From NCBI GenBank assembly GCA_002789635.1, contig PFTQ01000033.1, positions 1 through 14,723 on the forward strand: DNA of 14,723 bases. Direction: 5' to 3'. A model generated the notes under the pieces. That model saw only the letters and a list, made by a program, of their open reading frames with translations, searched no databases and had not been told where the DNA came from. Numbering within the stretch: position 1 is the first letter of the stretch; the number at the start of each line of letters is the position of its first letter. A program made the position numbers and the translations under genes. This stretch comes from Candidatus Aenigmarchaeota archaeon CG_4_9_14_3_um_filter_37_18. Its GTDB lineage: Archaea > Aenigmatarchaeota > Aenigmatarchaeia > CG10238-14. Below, in pieces: positions 1-8,343 of this stretch.

Positions 1-28
1 TCTATTATTTACCACATAGAAGTAAATA

Positions 29-457
29 CTACCCAGCGACTCCCTGCCTCTCAGAAAAGAGCATGATTTTACCTAACTCTTCCATTAGCTTAGGCTCAAC
101 AGAAATAATATCAGTAGTAGTAATGATTCCAACCAACTGCCCTCCATCAAGAACAGGCAGCCTTTTGATTTTATGATCAACCATTGTTTGGCATGCATCA
201 TTGAGCTCTGCATCCGCATCAATAGTTATAACATCTTTTGTCATCATTTCTTCAACTAATGTCACAGACGGGTCTAATCCAGTTGCAACAACTTTTCTTA
301 TGATATCGCTTTCAGTGATCACGCCGACTATTTTCTCGTCTTCAACAATAATTAAAGATCCGATCTCATGTTTAGTCAATGTTCTTGCGGCTTCTTTGAT
401 TGATATGTCTTTGCTGGCTGAGATGACCTTTGGGTTCATCGCATCTTTGACTTGCAT
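29..457 (-). CDS. Two-CBS-domain protein
   Basis: A 142-residue protein made almost entirely of a tandem CBS pair (Bateman module): repeat 1 about residues 7-62, repeat 2 about 71-125. Each repeat shows the typical pattern of a V-I-S/T-I opening, a helix, and a strand ending in 'GVITESDI' or 'GIITTTDI'. CBS pairs usually bind adenine nucleotides such as AMP, ATP or SAM and act as energy or ligand sensors. No catalytic or DNA-binding domain is attached, so it would be a stand-alone cytoplasmic sensor whose partner cannot be read from the sequence. It starts at an ATG with no Shine-Dalgarno but with a TATA-like box 26 bases upstream, so the mRNA is probably leaderless. The family is certain; the ligand is unknown. 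Confidence 0.9.
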   Translation of the reverse strand: MQVKDAMNPKVISASKDISIKEAARTLTKHEIGSLIIVEDEKIVGVITESDIIRKVVATGLDPSVTLVEEMMTKDVITIDADAELNDACQTMVDHKIKRLPVLDGGQLVGIITTTDIISVEPKLMEELGKIMLFSERQGVAG

Positions 458-478
458 AGATAGTAATTGAATTGTATG

Positions 479-486
479 AATAAAAA
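479..486 (-). promoter_or_regulatory. TATA-like box of the CBS gene
   Basis: On the minus strand this reads TTTTTATT, centred about 26 bases before the ATG at 457. That spacing places transcription start at or next to the start codon, as expected for an archaeal leaderless mRNA. No ribosome binding site precedes the ATG, which agrees. Confidence 0.5.
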
Positions 487-502
487 GATGTTATTTTCTA
501 AG

Positions 503-575
503 TGCTCACGCACACTCCGCAGGAGGAAGTTGAACGAGTTTAGCAGACTATTCTAAGCATTGAGCAAAATTTTTA
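503..575 (+). ncRNA. Candidate structured RNA with terminal U-run
   Basis: The gap between ileS and the CBS gene can fold as a compact three-way junction. TGCTCA (503-508) pairs with TGAGCA (561-566) as a closing stem. CTCC (515-518) pairs with GGAG (522-525) around a GCA loop. GTTTAG (538-543) pairs with CTAAGC (553-558) around a 9-base loop, using one G-U pair. A T-run follows from 571. The wobble pair exists only in plus-strand RNA, which favours that strand. No convincing promoter was found and no known RNA family was recognised; short stems like these can arise by chance, so this is tentative. Confidence 0.22.
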
Positions 576-593
576 TTAACTCAAGAGGCAAAG

Positions 594-650
594 ATGAGTT
601 ATAACAGGGTTTTCTGGCATGCTTTGGGCTATATGGTCAAAATTGAGTGA
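594..650 (+). other. Possible leader peptide or remnant ORF
   Basis: An 18-codon reading frame starting MSYNRVFWHALG has a good ribosome binding site, AGAGG six bases before the ATG, and ends in TGA. The same frame stays open for about 36 more codons after that stop, running into the 3' end of ileS on the opposite strand, with aromatic-rich composition (DWRNFW). It may be a tiny peptide, the eroded start of a lost gene, or chance. I see no homology. The rest of the 471-717 gap holds only the candidate RNA and the CBS promoter. Confidence 0.15.
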
Positions 651-717
651 TCTCAGTATGAAGATTGGAGAAATTTCTGGAAGGATAAACAGATATATGA
701 AAAGAAGAAGAAAGTAA

Positions 718-3585
718 CTAAAACCCAACTTCAACTACTTTGTCTTTGAATTTCAATTCATCTTTATTCTTGCCTTCAAGCTTCCCAACAAGTACTTTAC
801 CAGCTCCAACATCCTTCTCAAGCTTGGCAGCGAACTTCTTCAACACTTTTTCTGTTCCAGTGTCAGATTTAATTGTCAATTCAATTTTATCGCTGACAAT
901 CAACCCTTTTTTCTTTCTCATAGCCTGAATGGTTCTTGTCAACTCCCGATATAGTCTCTCTTGAGCTAGCTCTTCATCTTCTGACAGGTCTAAAAATAAC
1001 TTTCCTTGGTCGAATTCTATTGATGACAATTCTCCTTCTGGATCTTTCTCAACAACTTTAACGCTCTTGGCATTCGCCATTTTTCCTAAGATGTTGCTTA
1101 GATTCTCAACCGCATCCTTAACTAATTTTTCCTTTGATACAATTATCATCTCTTTGACAGGCCACTTAAGCTTGAGATTAACTTTCTGCCTGGCGGCTAA
1201 AGAATTCTCGACTAGAACTTGCACTAATTCCATCTCTTTTTCTAATTCTTTGTTTAGCATAGTCTTATCAACTTCCGGCAGGCTAAACAAGTGAACACTC
1301 TCTTCCCCCCCGATCAGCGCTTTAACTACATCCTGATAGCCTTGTTCAGCAATATACGGGCATATAGGAGCAAGCATTTTTGTCAAAGCATCCACAACCG
1401 TCATGATTGTATAGAATGCTGACTCTTTATCTTTGCCTTGATAGCCGGGCCATGTTCTTTCCCTGATTAATTTGATATACCATCTGGAGTAATCGTCTAA
1501 GATGAATTTCTGCAGCGCTTCAATTGACTTGTGGTTCTGGTATTTGCTGAAGTAGTCGTCATACTCTTGGATAGTTGAATGCAGCCTGGAAAGAAGCCAT
1601 TCATCCTCTTTCTCTAGTTTAGGCTTATTTTTAGGAAATTCGGTGACATAGATTTTGACGAATTGAAATGTATTCCTAACTATATTCAGGGTCTTCGCAG
1701 CAGTATCAACTTCAGGCCAGTTGAAGTAGAAGTCATTCCAAGCAGGGCTTGAGAGGAAGTAATACCTGAGTACATCCCTTCCATACTTTTCGATTATATC
1801 TTCCGGAGCTACAATATTGCCTTTGGACTTGCTCATCTTGTTGCCGTGCGCATCTAAAACAAATCCATGAAATAGAATATTTTCATACGGTCTTCTATCA
1901 AATGTAATCACACTGGTTATCATCTGCGAGTTCCACCAGCCTCTAATCTGGTCAGGTCCCTCCAGGTTAAAGTCATTAGGCCACAATTTCTTAAATAGAT
2001 CCTTTTTTTTCGGATATCCAAGGCTAGCCCAAGCAGCCAATCCCGAGTCAAACCATACATCTAGAACGTCAGGAATCCTTTTCATCCTGCTTCCGCACTT
2101 ATCGCAATTGAGGAAGACTTCATCAACATAAGGCCTGTGAAGGTCTTCCAGTCTTTCAGGCAGTTCATCAGATGATCCTATAACTTTTGTGTATTCGCAT
2201 TTCCCGCATTCCCAGATTGGCAGCGGTATTCCCCAGTATCTTTGCCTTGTAACAGGCCAGTCTCCTAATGATTCCAGCCAGTTGTTGAATCTTTTGCCAG
2301 CCCATTCAGGAATCCAGTTAACTTTTTTGTTTTCTTCAATTAATTTTTTTCTTATTTCAGTTACACGAAAAAACCACTGAGGCACAGCCATGAATATCAG
2401 AGGCGAGGAGCATCTCCAGCAAAACGGATAGTCATGCGATATCTTCTCGGCTGCGAACAGCATGCCTCTTTCGCTGAATTCTTGGGTCATATCAATGTCA
2501 ACATCTTTAACAAACCTTCCAGAGTATTTCCCGCATTCTTCATTGTATGTCCCGTTCATATTCAACGGAGAGACTATCGGCAATCCATTCTCCTTTCCAA
2601 CCTTGTAATCTTCTTCCCCATGTCCAGGGGCGCAATGGACTAGGCCAGACCCATCCTCTAGTGTAACGAATTGGTCTGATAATACGACTCTCCAGGCATT
2701 CTTTATGTTTTTGTGAAAAGGAAATATATCAGAAAGCGGATGAATGTATTCCATTCCTTCAAGATCTTCACCAAGAACAACTTTTTCTGTTTCGTATTCG
2801 GCTATCTTTGCTTTTTCCATAACTTTGTCTACAAGCGCCTCGGCAAATATCAGTGTATCATTTCCCACTTTTACATAAGAATATCTTGCATCTGGCTTAG
2901 CTATTATCCCTGTGTTTGAAGGCAGAGTCCACGGGGTAGTGGTCCAAATCAACAAATAAGTTTTTTTTTCTCCTTTTACAGGAAATTTAACGTATAATGA
3001 AGAATCAGAAACATTTTGGTATTCAATCTCGTTATATGCTACTGCTGTCTCGCAGTGCGGGCATACTGTCACGGAGTATTTGTCTTTGTAAAGCAGGCCT
3101 TTGTCAAACCCAACTTTAAATGTGTACCATGCGCCATCAATGTAGGATTTGTTCAGCGTCAAATACGGGTTGTCCCAATCCATCCATACACCCAGGTTAA
3201 AGAATTGATTATTCATGATGCTTATGAACTCTGTTGCGAATTTTCGGCATTCCTTGTTAAACTCCTCGACTCCCATTTTTTCAATATCCTGCTTGGATTT
3301 CATGTTGAGCTTTTTCTCGACTTTATTTTCTATAGGCAAGCCATGAGTATCATATCCAGGCTGCGACCATACATCAAAACCTTTCATTCTTTTGTATCTC
3401 AGAAACGAATCCTTCAAAACCTTGTTCCAGGCTGTGCCTAGATGAATGTAACCTGTGGCGTAAGGCGGGCCATCAAGAAAGTAGAATTTCTTTTTTCCTT
3501 TGTTGGTCTTTAAAGCCTTTTTCGGGATATTATTCTTTTCCCAGAATTTTTGGACTTGCTCTTCTTGTTCCTTGACTGTAGCCAT
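718..3585 (-). CDS. ileS: Isoleucyl-tRNA synthetase
   Basis: Class I aminoacyl-tRNA synthetase, 955 residues, charging tRNA-Ile with isoleucine in the cytoplasm. The first ATP-binding signature is 'GYIHLGTAWNK' (HLGT at about 48-51, in place of HIGH) and the second is KMSKS at 583-587. The CP1 editing domain, which hydrolyses Val-tRNA-Ile, is present: the Thr-rich 'WTTTPWT' at 214-220 and 'HCAPGHGEEDY' at 317-327 with its conserved Asp. Cys pairs of zinc knuckles are seen (CPHC, CWRC, then CGKC with CDKC). The C-terminal third is the anticodon-binding region. The lack of a bacterial zinc tail and the 'CPHCETAVAYNEIEY' segment fit the archaeal/eukaryal type. The ATG start has GGTGTGA just upstream. 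The gene is intact and stands alone. Confidence 0.98.
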   Translation of the reverse strand: MATVKEQEEQVQKFWEKNNIPKKALKTNKGKKKFYFLDGPPYATGYIHLGTAWNKVLKDSFLRYKRMKGFDVWSQPGYDTHGLPIENKVEKKLNMKSKQDIEKMGVEEFNKECRKFATEFISIMNNQFFNLGVWMDWDNPYLTLNKSYIDGAWYTFKVGFDKGLLYKDKYSVTVCPHCETAVAYNEIEYQNVSDSSLYVKFPVKGEKKTYLLIWTTTPWTLPSNTGIIAKPDARYSYVKVGNDTLIFAEALVDKVMEKAKIAEYETEKVVLGEDLEGMEYIHPLSDIFPFHKNIKNAWRVVLSDQFVTLEDGSGLVHCAPGHGEEDYKVGKENGLPIVSPLNMNGTYNEECGKYSGRFVKDVDIDMTQEFSERGMLFAAEKISHDYPFCWRCSSPLIFMAVPQWFFRVTEIRKKLIEENKKVNWIPEWAGKRFNNWLESLGDWPVTRQRYWGIPLPIWECGKCEYTKVIGSSDELPERLEDLHRPYVDEVFLNCDKCGSRMKRIPDVLDVWFDSGLAAWASLGYPKKKDLFKKLWPNDFNLEGPDQIRGWWNSQMITSVITFDRRPYENILFHGFVLDAHGNKMSKSKGNIVAPEDIIEKYGRDVLRYYFLSSPAWNDFYFNWPEVDTAAKTLNIVRNTFQFVKIYVTEFPKNKPKLEKEDEWLLSRLHSTIQEYDDYFSKYQNHKSIEALQKFILDDYSRWYIKLIRERTWPGYQGKDKESAFYTIMTVVDALTKMLAPICPYIAEQGYQDVVKALIGGEESVHLFSLPEVDKTMLNKELEKEMELVQVLVENSLAARQKVNLKLKWPVKEMIIVSKEKLVKDAVENLSNILGKMANAKSVKVVEKDPEGELSSIEFDQGKLFLDLSEDEELAQERLYRELTRTIQAMRKKKGLIVSDKIELTIKSDTGTEKVLKKFAAKLEKDVGAGKVLVGKLEGKNKDELKFKDKVVEVGF

Positions 3586-3623
3586 TATTCACACCATACA
3601 AACAAAAGATTAGAGTTTAAAGT

Positions 3624-3631
3624 AAATAAAA
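3624..3631 (-). promoter_or_regulatory. TATA-like box of ileS
   Basis: The minus strand reads TTTTATTTA over about 3623-3631, roughly 42 bases before the ileS ATG. With normal archaeal spacing, transcription would start near 3600 and give a leader of about 15 bases containing the GGTGTGA ribosome binding site (3589-3595). Confidence 0.4.
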
Positions 3632-3716
3632 GCAAGGATTCAGATGCCAATCCGGTCAACACCCACTAATATCACTGGTATAATTAGGAAAAGAAGATAC
3701 TTAAATGTTACTTGAG

Positions 3717-3744
3717 AGAATTCTATATTATTATCATGAATTCT
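3717..3744 (-). terminator. Stem-loop at the methyltransferase stop
   Basis: AGAATTC (3717-3723) and GAATTCT (3738-3744) form a perfect 7-bp stem with a 14-base AT-only-plus-one-C loop. It overlaps the TAG stop of the methyltransferase gene, and the sequence beyond it on the minus strand is T-rich (TATCTTCTTTTCC). It is probably a 3'-end or stability element. Archaeal termination depends mainly on the T-rich tract, so the hairpin's role is inferred. Confidence 0.4.
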
Positions 3745-4495
3745 AGGGTTTCTCTCCAATAACAATTATATCATGCCTTCTAATTTTTATTCCTCTTTTT
3801 GTGCTGAATTTTTTTTGGATCTCATTTAATACTTTAACGTCTTTCTCTTTAGAAAAGTTCCTAACAGTGACTTTTACTTCCTCCAGCAAAAGGATTAAAT
3901 CATCAATCGTAGGATAGTAGCAGTCATAAAAAATCGACATGCTTCTGATCTTGCTAAAACCTAATAATTTCAAATCTCTTTCTAGCAGTTTTAATTTCCC
4001 CCCCTCTTTAATATCACATTGATGACCTCTTGGTCCTTTATCGTCGCTCCCGAACAAAAGTTTCATATCCCTCTTATCCATTTCACCTGGATATTCTATA
4101 TAAATTCTTCCTCCAGGTTTTAAAACTCTGAATACTTCCCTGAAGTCCAATCTGGCCAAAAGGACTGTTGCTAAATCAAAGATACTACCTCTAAAAGGAA
4201 GCTCTTGAGCGATACCTTTAATAAAACTAACGTTATTTGTCATATTTTCTTTTTTGTTTTTTCTTGCTATTTGAAGCAATTCGAAATTCGGGTCTAGGCC
4301 ATAGAAATGTTTGCAAAATTTCGCAATGGGTATAGTCTTATATCCAGTTCCCATGCCAATATCCAAAACAACTGATTCTTTGTTAACCATTTTTTTCAGT
4401 TGAGGTATTCTCTCATATGGTATTGCATCAGTATCCGGTTTACCAGATACTTTGGCATATTTTGACGAGTAAGGCCTTATTTTGTCATCAACCAT
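3743..4495 (-). CDS. Class I SAM-dependent methyltransferase
   Basis: A 250-residue protein with a Rossmann-type methyltransferase core. Motif I is 'VLDIGMGTG' (43-51), strand 2 ends in the ribose-binding acidic residue of 'YGLDPN' (D68), 'FIKGIAQELPF' (91-101) is the motif around the adenine pocket, and 'VFRVLKPGGRIYIEY' (121-135) is the usual post-motif helix and strand. This resembles the UbiE/methyltransferase-11 family. The C-terminal part is basic (KRGIKIRRHD) and gives no substrate clue. It follows the 342-residue SAM-fold-like gene by 46 bases in the same direction. It has no Shine-Dalgarno but has a TATA-like box at leaderless spacing, so it may be transcribed separately from the purine operon. 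The substrate is unknown. Confidence 0.88.
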   Translation of the reverse strand: MVDDKIRPYSSKYAKVSGKPDTDAIPYERIPQLKKMVNKESVVLDIGMGTGYKTIPIAKFCKHFYGLDPNFELLQIARKNKKENMTNNVSFIKGIAQELPFRGSIFDLATVLLARLDFREVFRVLKPGGRIYIEYPGEMDKRDMKLLFGSDDKGPRGHQCDIKEGGKLKLLERDLKLLGFSKIRSMSIFYDCYYPTIDDLILLLEEVKVTVRNFSKEKDVKVLNEIQKKFSTKRGIKIRRHDIIVIGEKP

Positions 4496-4518
4496 ACTAT
4501 TATTTTAATCATTGAGAA

Positions 4519-4526
4519 ATATAAAA
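4519..4526 (-). promoter_or_regulatory. TATA-like box of the methyltransferase
   Basis: The minus strand reads TTTTATAT, centred 27-28 bases before the ATG at 4495, and no ribosome binding site intervenes. This is the classic arrangement for a leaderless archaeal transcript and suggests the gene has a promoter inside the 46-base gap. Confidence 0.5.
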
Positions 4527-4541
4527 TCAAAAAATGAAGGT

Positions 4542-5570
4542 TCATCGAACTCTTTGTAGATAATTTTCATAGATTTTTTCAAGAAAATTAAGCTTAATTA
4601 TTCTTTGCAACTCTAAATGTTTCAAAATATCGTCTATTTTAACATCAATACAATATCCATCTTTAGAAGAGAAAAAGATTAGATTTATGCTGTTGGGATT
4701 AATGCCTTTTAGCGGAAGCAAGGACTTTCTTCTTTTATACTCCAAACTAATTTCCTTTAACTCAGATTGAATACCCTCTTTAAACCAATCAGGAAATAAT
4801 AACTTACTACTTTTTTGTGCAAGTATATTTGTCGATCCTATAAAATCCCCTCTACCAGTCAATGCTAACTCAAAAATCATATTTGAAGCAACATCAAACC
4901 CATACTTTTCCGAAAATTCGTTTAAAAGTGCTTTTTTTGGATCTAATTCCATATTTTTTTGAATTCCGAAAGTTTCCATGGGTGTTGTATTCACGCTCAG
5001 TATCCCGTCATCAGTCAGCTTCTTTCTAATTAATAAAAGGAATTCAGTTAAATCATAACCTGTTCTCCTCATGTTGCTCAGCAGAAAATTTGCAATAATT
5101 AGTGGGAATGTGTCTTGTGTTTCCATTAAATATTGAACAGCATCTTGGCAAATGAAGGCAACTCTTTTTCTTGCATCGGAAGTTACACTAAATCCATTTT
5201 CATCCAGACAAATTCCATATCTTGCTAATTTATTCAAATGACCGCTTAATCTATCTGTACTCATGTCTCTGTTAGGTTCATCAGGATCCTTGCAAATACT
5301 GCTTATTTGAGACCAAGGAATTTTTTCCCCTTTTTGTAGTTTGTGAATAATTTCCCATCCTTCCTTGTTCTTATCAACTGCCACTATTTTGATATCTCTT
5401 TTTCTTATTTCTGGATTCATTGCTAAAACAAAAGGTTCAATTGGACCAGAACCCAGCAACAATATTGATTTTGCATCAGGAACTAATGCTAAAGCAACCA
5501 GAATTGAAATATCATTTCTTCCAGGATATGTAAATGTGCTTGGAGAATCTAATGTATGGGGTTGGATCAT
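4542..5570 (-). CDS. Uncharacterised protein with methyltransferase-like fold
   Basis: A 342-residue protein I cannot place in a named family. Its first 200 residues read like a SAM- or nucleotide-binding Rossmann domain: a strand and glycine turn 'ILLLGSGPIEP' (36-46), a second strand ending in Asp ('KIVAVDKN', D66), 'FICQDAVQYL' (139-148), 'LIIANFLLSN' (157-166) and a late 'LTDDGILSVNT' strand (185-195). The order resembles spermidine synthase or nicotianamine synthase-like methyltransferase folds, but no catalytic signature of either is visible. Residues 200-342 form an unrelated-looking, Lys/Leu-rich region. It begins 18 bases after purB with GAGG nine bases before the ATG, so it is probably cotranscribed with purA-purB. 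Function unknown. Confidence 0.75.
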   Translation of the reverse strand: MIQPHTLDSPSTFTYPGRNDISILVALALVPDAKSILLLGSGPIEPFVLAMNPEIRKRDIKIVAVDKNKEGWEIIHKLQKGEKIPWSQISSICKDPDEPNRDMSTDRLSGHLNKLARYGICLDENGFSVTSDARKRVAFICQDAVQYLMETQDTFPLIIANFLLSNMRRTGYDLTEFLLLIRKKLTDDGILSVNTTPMETFGIQKNMELDPKKALLNEFSEKYGFDVASNMIFELALTGRGDFIGSTNILAQKSSKLLFPDWFKEGIQSELKEISLEYKRRKSLLPLKGINPNSINLIFFSSKDGYCIDVKIDDILKHLELQRIIKLNFLEKIYENYLQRVR

Positions 5571-5588
5571 AAATATTATCCTCTAAAC

Positions 5589-6941
5589 TTAAAGTTTTAT
5601 ATCACATATTTTTTTGGCGAGCCCAATGTAATTCTCAGGTGCCAATTCCAGCAGTTCTTTTTTAACTTCCTCAGCAACATTCAGGTTTTTAATAAATTTT
5701 TTGATATCATCTTTTCCTATTTTTTTCCCTCTAGTCAGTTCCTTCATTTTTTCATAGGCTCCTTCTATTCCTTCCCGGCGAAGAATGGTTTGAATCCCTT
5801 CAGAGATAATTTCAGGATAATCCTTCAAATCTTGACTAATTTTTCCTTTATTCACTTCTATTTTTTCTAATCCTTTTAATGTGCTTTGATATGCAATTAT
5901 ACTGTGTGCAAATGCAACACCTATGTTTCTGATAACAGTACTATCTGACAAATCTCTTTGTAATCGAGAGATGGCGAGTTTATTGCAAAAATAATTCAAC
6001 AACGAATTAGCTACCCCAATGTTTCCTTCACTATTTTCAAAATCAATCGGGTTGACTTTCTGAGGCATGGCTGATGAGCCAATTTCATCTTCTTTAACTT
6101 TTTGTTTTAGATAATCCATACTGATGTAAGTCCACAAATCCATGTCAAGATCAAGAAAAATATTGTTAATTCTGATTATGTTGTGGAATATTTCTGCGAA
6201 ATTGTCGTATGGTTCTATCTGAGTAGTGATTAAATTCTCTTCTAACCCAAAACTTCTAATAAAATCTTTTGAAAACTTTATCCAATCTACTTTCGGGTAT
6301 GTTGCAACATGAGCATTATAATTTCCTACAGCTCCATTGAACTTTGCAGTCAATCGAATTTTTTTAAGTTGGTTAATTTGTCTTGTTAATCTATGAGCAA
6401 ACACAAAAATTTCTTTTCCTAATGTTGTTGGGACGGCTGGTTGGCCATGTGTCCTCGCAAGCATCACTACATCTTTATTTTCTTTGGCTAGTTTTGTTAA
6501 TGCCTGTTCTACTGATTCAATTTCTTTTAGAAAAATGTTTTTCAATGACTCTTTGATTGATAACGCATAGGCTATGTTGTTAATATCCCAGGTTGTTAAA
6601 CAAATGTGAATTATTTCTGTGAAATCTTCTAATGATGTTCCCTTGATTTTATTTTTGATAAAATATTCAGCTGCTTTCATATCATGGTTAGTTATTTTTT
6701 CAATTGATTTTACTTCTTCACCATTCTTTAAGTCAAACTTCAAATACAATTTTCTCAAGATTTTTTCTTCATCATTTGTCAACTTCCTTACAATTCCTTG
6801 TTTTGAGAGAAATATCAGATACTCGACTTCTAATCTTATTCTATTCTTAATTAATGCAAACTCTGAAAAATATTCTGAGAGTGCTTCTACTTTTTTTCTG
6901 TATCTGCCATCAACCGGGGATATCGCTGTCAACTCATTCAT
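5589..6941 (-). CDS. purB: Adenylosuccinate lyase
   Basis: A 450-residue fumarase/aspartase-superfamily lyase. It removes fumarate from SAICAR and from adenylosuccinate, the last step to AMP. The N-terminus 'LTAISPVDGRY' matches the E. coli PurB type, as does the length (456 in E. coli). The family signature is 'GSSAMPQKVNP' (288-298), whose serines include the catalytic residue of the flexible loop. The catalytic-His segment is 'ARTHGQP', and 'TTWDINN' replaces the usual TSEDINN. It lies 4 bases after purA, and its ribosome binding site GAGGTGA contains the purA TGA stop, so the two are probably translationally coupled. The E. coli-like sequence in an archaeal context suggests transfer from bacteria. 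Confidence 0.97.
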   Translation of the reverse strand: MNELTAISPVDGRYRKKVEALSEYFSEFALIKNRIRLEVEYLIFLSKQGIVRKLTNDEEKILRKLYLKFDLKNGEEVKSIEKITNHDMKAAEYFIKNKIKGTSLEDFTEIIHICLTTWDINNIAYALSIKESLKNIFLKEIESVEQALTKLAKENKDVVMLARTHGQPAVPTTLGKEIFVFAHRLTRQINQLKKIRLTAKFNGAVGNYNAHVATYPKVDWIKFSKDFIRSFGLEENLITTQIEPYDNFAEIFHNIIRINNIFLDLDMDLWTYISMDYLKQKVKEDEIGSSAMPQKVNPIDFENSEGNIGVANSLLNYFCNKLAISRLQRDLSDSTVIRNIGVAFAHSIIAYQSTLKGLEKIEVNKGKISQDLKDYPEIISEGIQTILRREGIEGAYEKMKELTRGKKIGKDDIKKFIKNLNVAEEVKKELLELAPENYIGLAKKICDIKL

Positions 6942-6945
6942 CTAT

Positions 6946-8337
6946 TCACCTCAAGTCTATTGTAAATTCTCTGCCAGCTCCAAATGAAATGAATTTCACC
7001 TGGATTCCAACATTATCTTCAATAAATTTCAAATAATTTCTAAGTTCCTTTGGCAATGTATAGTACCCTTCTTTTGCGATTCTTAACCACTCTTTTTCTG
7101 TTAGGTCATCCCATCCTTCCAGCTCTTCATATACAGGTTCGGATCCTCTGAATACTTTCAAGTCAAATGGCTGATTTTCTATTATTTTATTATTATATTT
7201 GTATGCAGTGCAGACTTTCAGTTTCTTCAATCCGCCAAGAACATCTAGTTTTGTTACTGCTAATGAACTCAATCCATTTACCATTACTGCATGCCTTATA
7301 TTTACAAGGTCCAACCATCCGCATCTTCTAGGCCTGCCAGTGGTCGTGCCGTATTCTTTTCCTTTAAGTCTCATATATTTACCCTGATAATATTCATTTT
7401 CCTGATTGGCTTTCCCCAGTGCTTCTGATTTTTGCTTTTCAAAAGTTGGCTCTATTTTATCCCAAGTTCCTTCACCTTTAGTTTGCTCATCAGTCCCGAG
7501 TTCTGTTGGAAATGGACTTTTGCCAACTCTTGATGTATATGCTTTGGCTACTCCGAAAACTTTATCAATTTTTGTCGGCCCAACACCTGTTCCTGTGCAT
7601 GCTCCACCTGCTATTGTATTAGATGATGTCCCGAATGGGTACATTCCATGATCCAGACATAATAAAGTTCCCTGTGCTCCTTCAAACAGGATATTTTTTC
7701 CTTGATCTAATAATTCATTGATTTTTTTGGATTCATTGCCGATATATTTAGATAATTTCTTGCCATAATTAAAATATTCTTCAAACACCTGTTTTTCATC
7801 TGATTCTATTTTTTGGTTGTAGACATATTCTAGTGTCTTCTTTTTGATTCTGTATAAATTCTCCAGTTTTTCTTTCAGGATTTCTTTATCCAAGAGATCA
7901 ACAACCCTTATCCCATTTCTCGCTGTTTTATCAGAATATGTTGAGGCTATTCCTCGTCTTGTCGATCCAGCGGATAGTTTTCCTTGAGCAACATCCGATA
8001 ATCCGTCCTGTTGAACTTGGAAAGGAAATATTATATGAGCTTTCTGACTTATCAACAAGTTAGGATTAATCCCTCTTTTTTCCAAATCTTCTATCTCCTT
8101 TAATAATACTTCTGGATTGATCACCATTCCTGCACCTAGAACACCGAACTTGCCTTGAACAACACCGGATGGAATTAAATGGAATTTGTAAACTTCTTTT
8201 TCAACAACAACTGTATGCCCAGCATTATTCCCGCCTTGGTATCTAACAACTGCATCAGCCTCTTCTGCTAGATAGTCGACAATTTTTCCTTTTCCTTCAT
8301 CTCCCCATTGGGTACCCACAACTATTGTTCCAGTCAA
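6946..8337 (-). CDS. purA: Adenylosuccinate synthetase
   Basis: GTP-dependent ligase joining IMP and aspartate to adenylosuccinate, the first committed step to AMP. Visible motifs are 'GTQWGDEGKGK' with the catalytic Asp, 'GGNNAGHT' with the catalytic His, 'FEGAQGTLL', 'STRRGI' and 'TTTGRPRRCGW'. I place the start at TTG 8337, not the upstream in-frame GTG at 8343: a perfect GGGAGGT lies six bases before TTG but directly abuts the GTG. With this start the catalytic residues fall at D13 and H41, the E. coli numbering, and the protein has 463 residues. It is about 30 residues longer than bacterial PurA and far longer than the short Pyrococcus form. Much of the excess is an insertion near 285-320, just before the TTTGRP motif. 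Confidence 0.97.
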   Translation of the reverse strand: MTGTIVVGTQWGDEGKGKIVDYLAEEADAVVRYQGGNNAGHTVVVEKEVYKFHLIPSGVVQGKFGVLGAGMVINPEVLLKEIEDLEKRGINPNLLISQKAHIIFPFQVQQDGLSDVAQGKLSAGSTRRGIASTYSDKTARNGIRVVDLLDKEILKEKLENLYRIKKKTLEYVYNQKIESDEKQVFEEYFNYGKKLSKYIGNESKKINELLDQGKNILFEGAQGTLLCLDHGMYPFGTSSNTIAGGACTGTGVGPTKIDKVFGVAKAYTSRVGKSPFPTELGTDEQTKGEGTWDKIEPTFEKQKSEALGKANQENEYYQGKYMRLKGKEYGTTTGRPRRCGWLDLVNIRHAVMVNGLSSLAVTKLDVLGGLKKLKVCTAYKYNNKIIENQPFDLKVFRGSEPVYEELEGWDDLTEKEWLRIAKEGYYTLPKELRNYLKFIEDNVGIQVKFISFGAGREFTIDLR

Positions 8338-8343
8338 ATGCAC

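Noticed and set aside
594..758. Reading the internal TGA at 648-650 as selenocysteine
   Set aside because: No SECIS-like hairpin or selenoprotein motif is visible, and the SelB-like protein in this window lacks GTPase motifs, so it is not evidence for selenocysteine decoding.
3016..3441. 141-codon frame on the plus strand inside ileS
   Set aside because: It lies wholly antisense to a clear IleRS gene and its translation looks like reverse-strand noise, rich in Cys, Phe and Val.
3651..3700. Loose dyad CCACTAATATCACTGG upstream of ileS
   Set aside because: Several central positions mismatch and it has no clear relation to a promoter element, so it is not distinguishable from chance.
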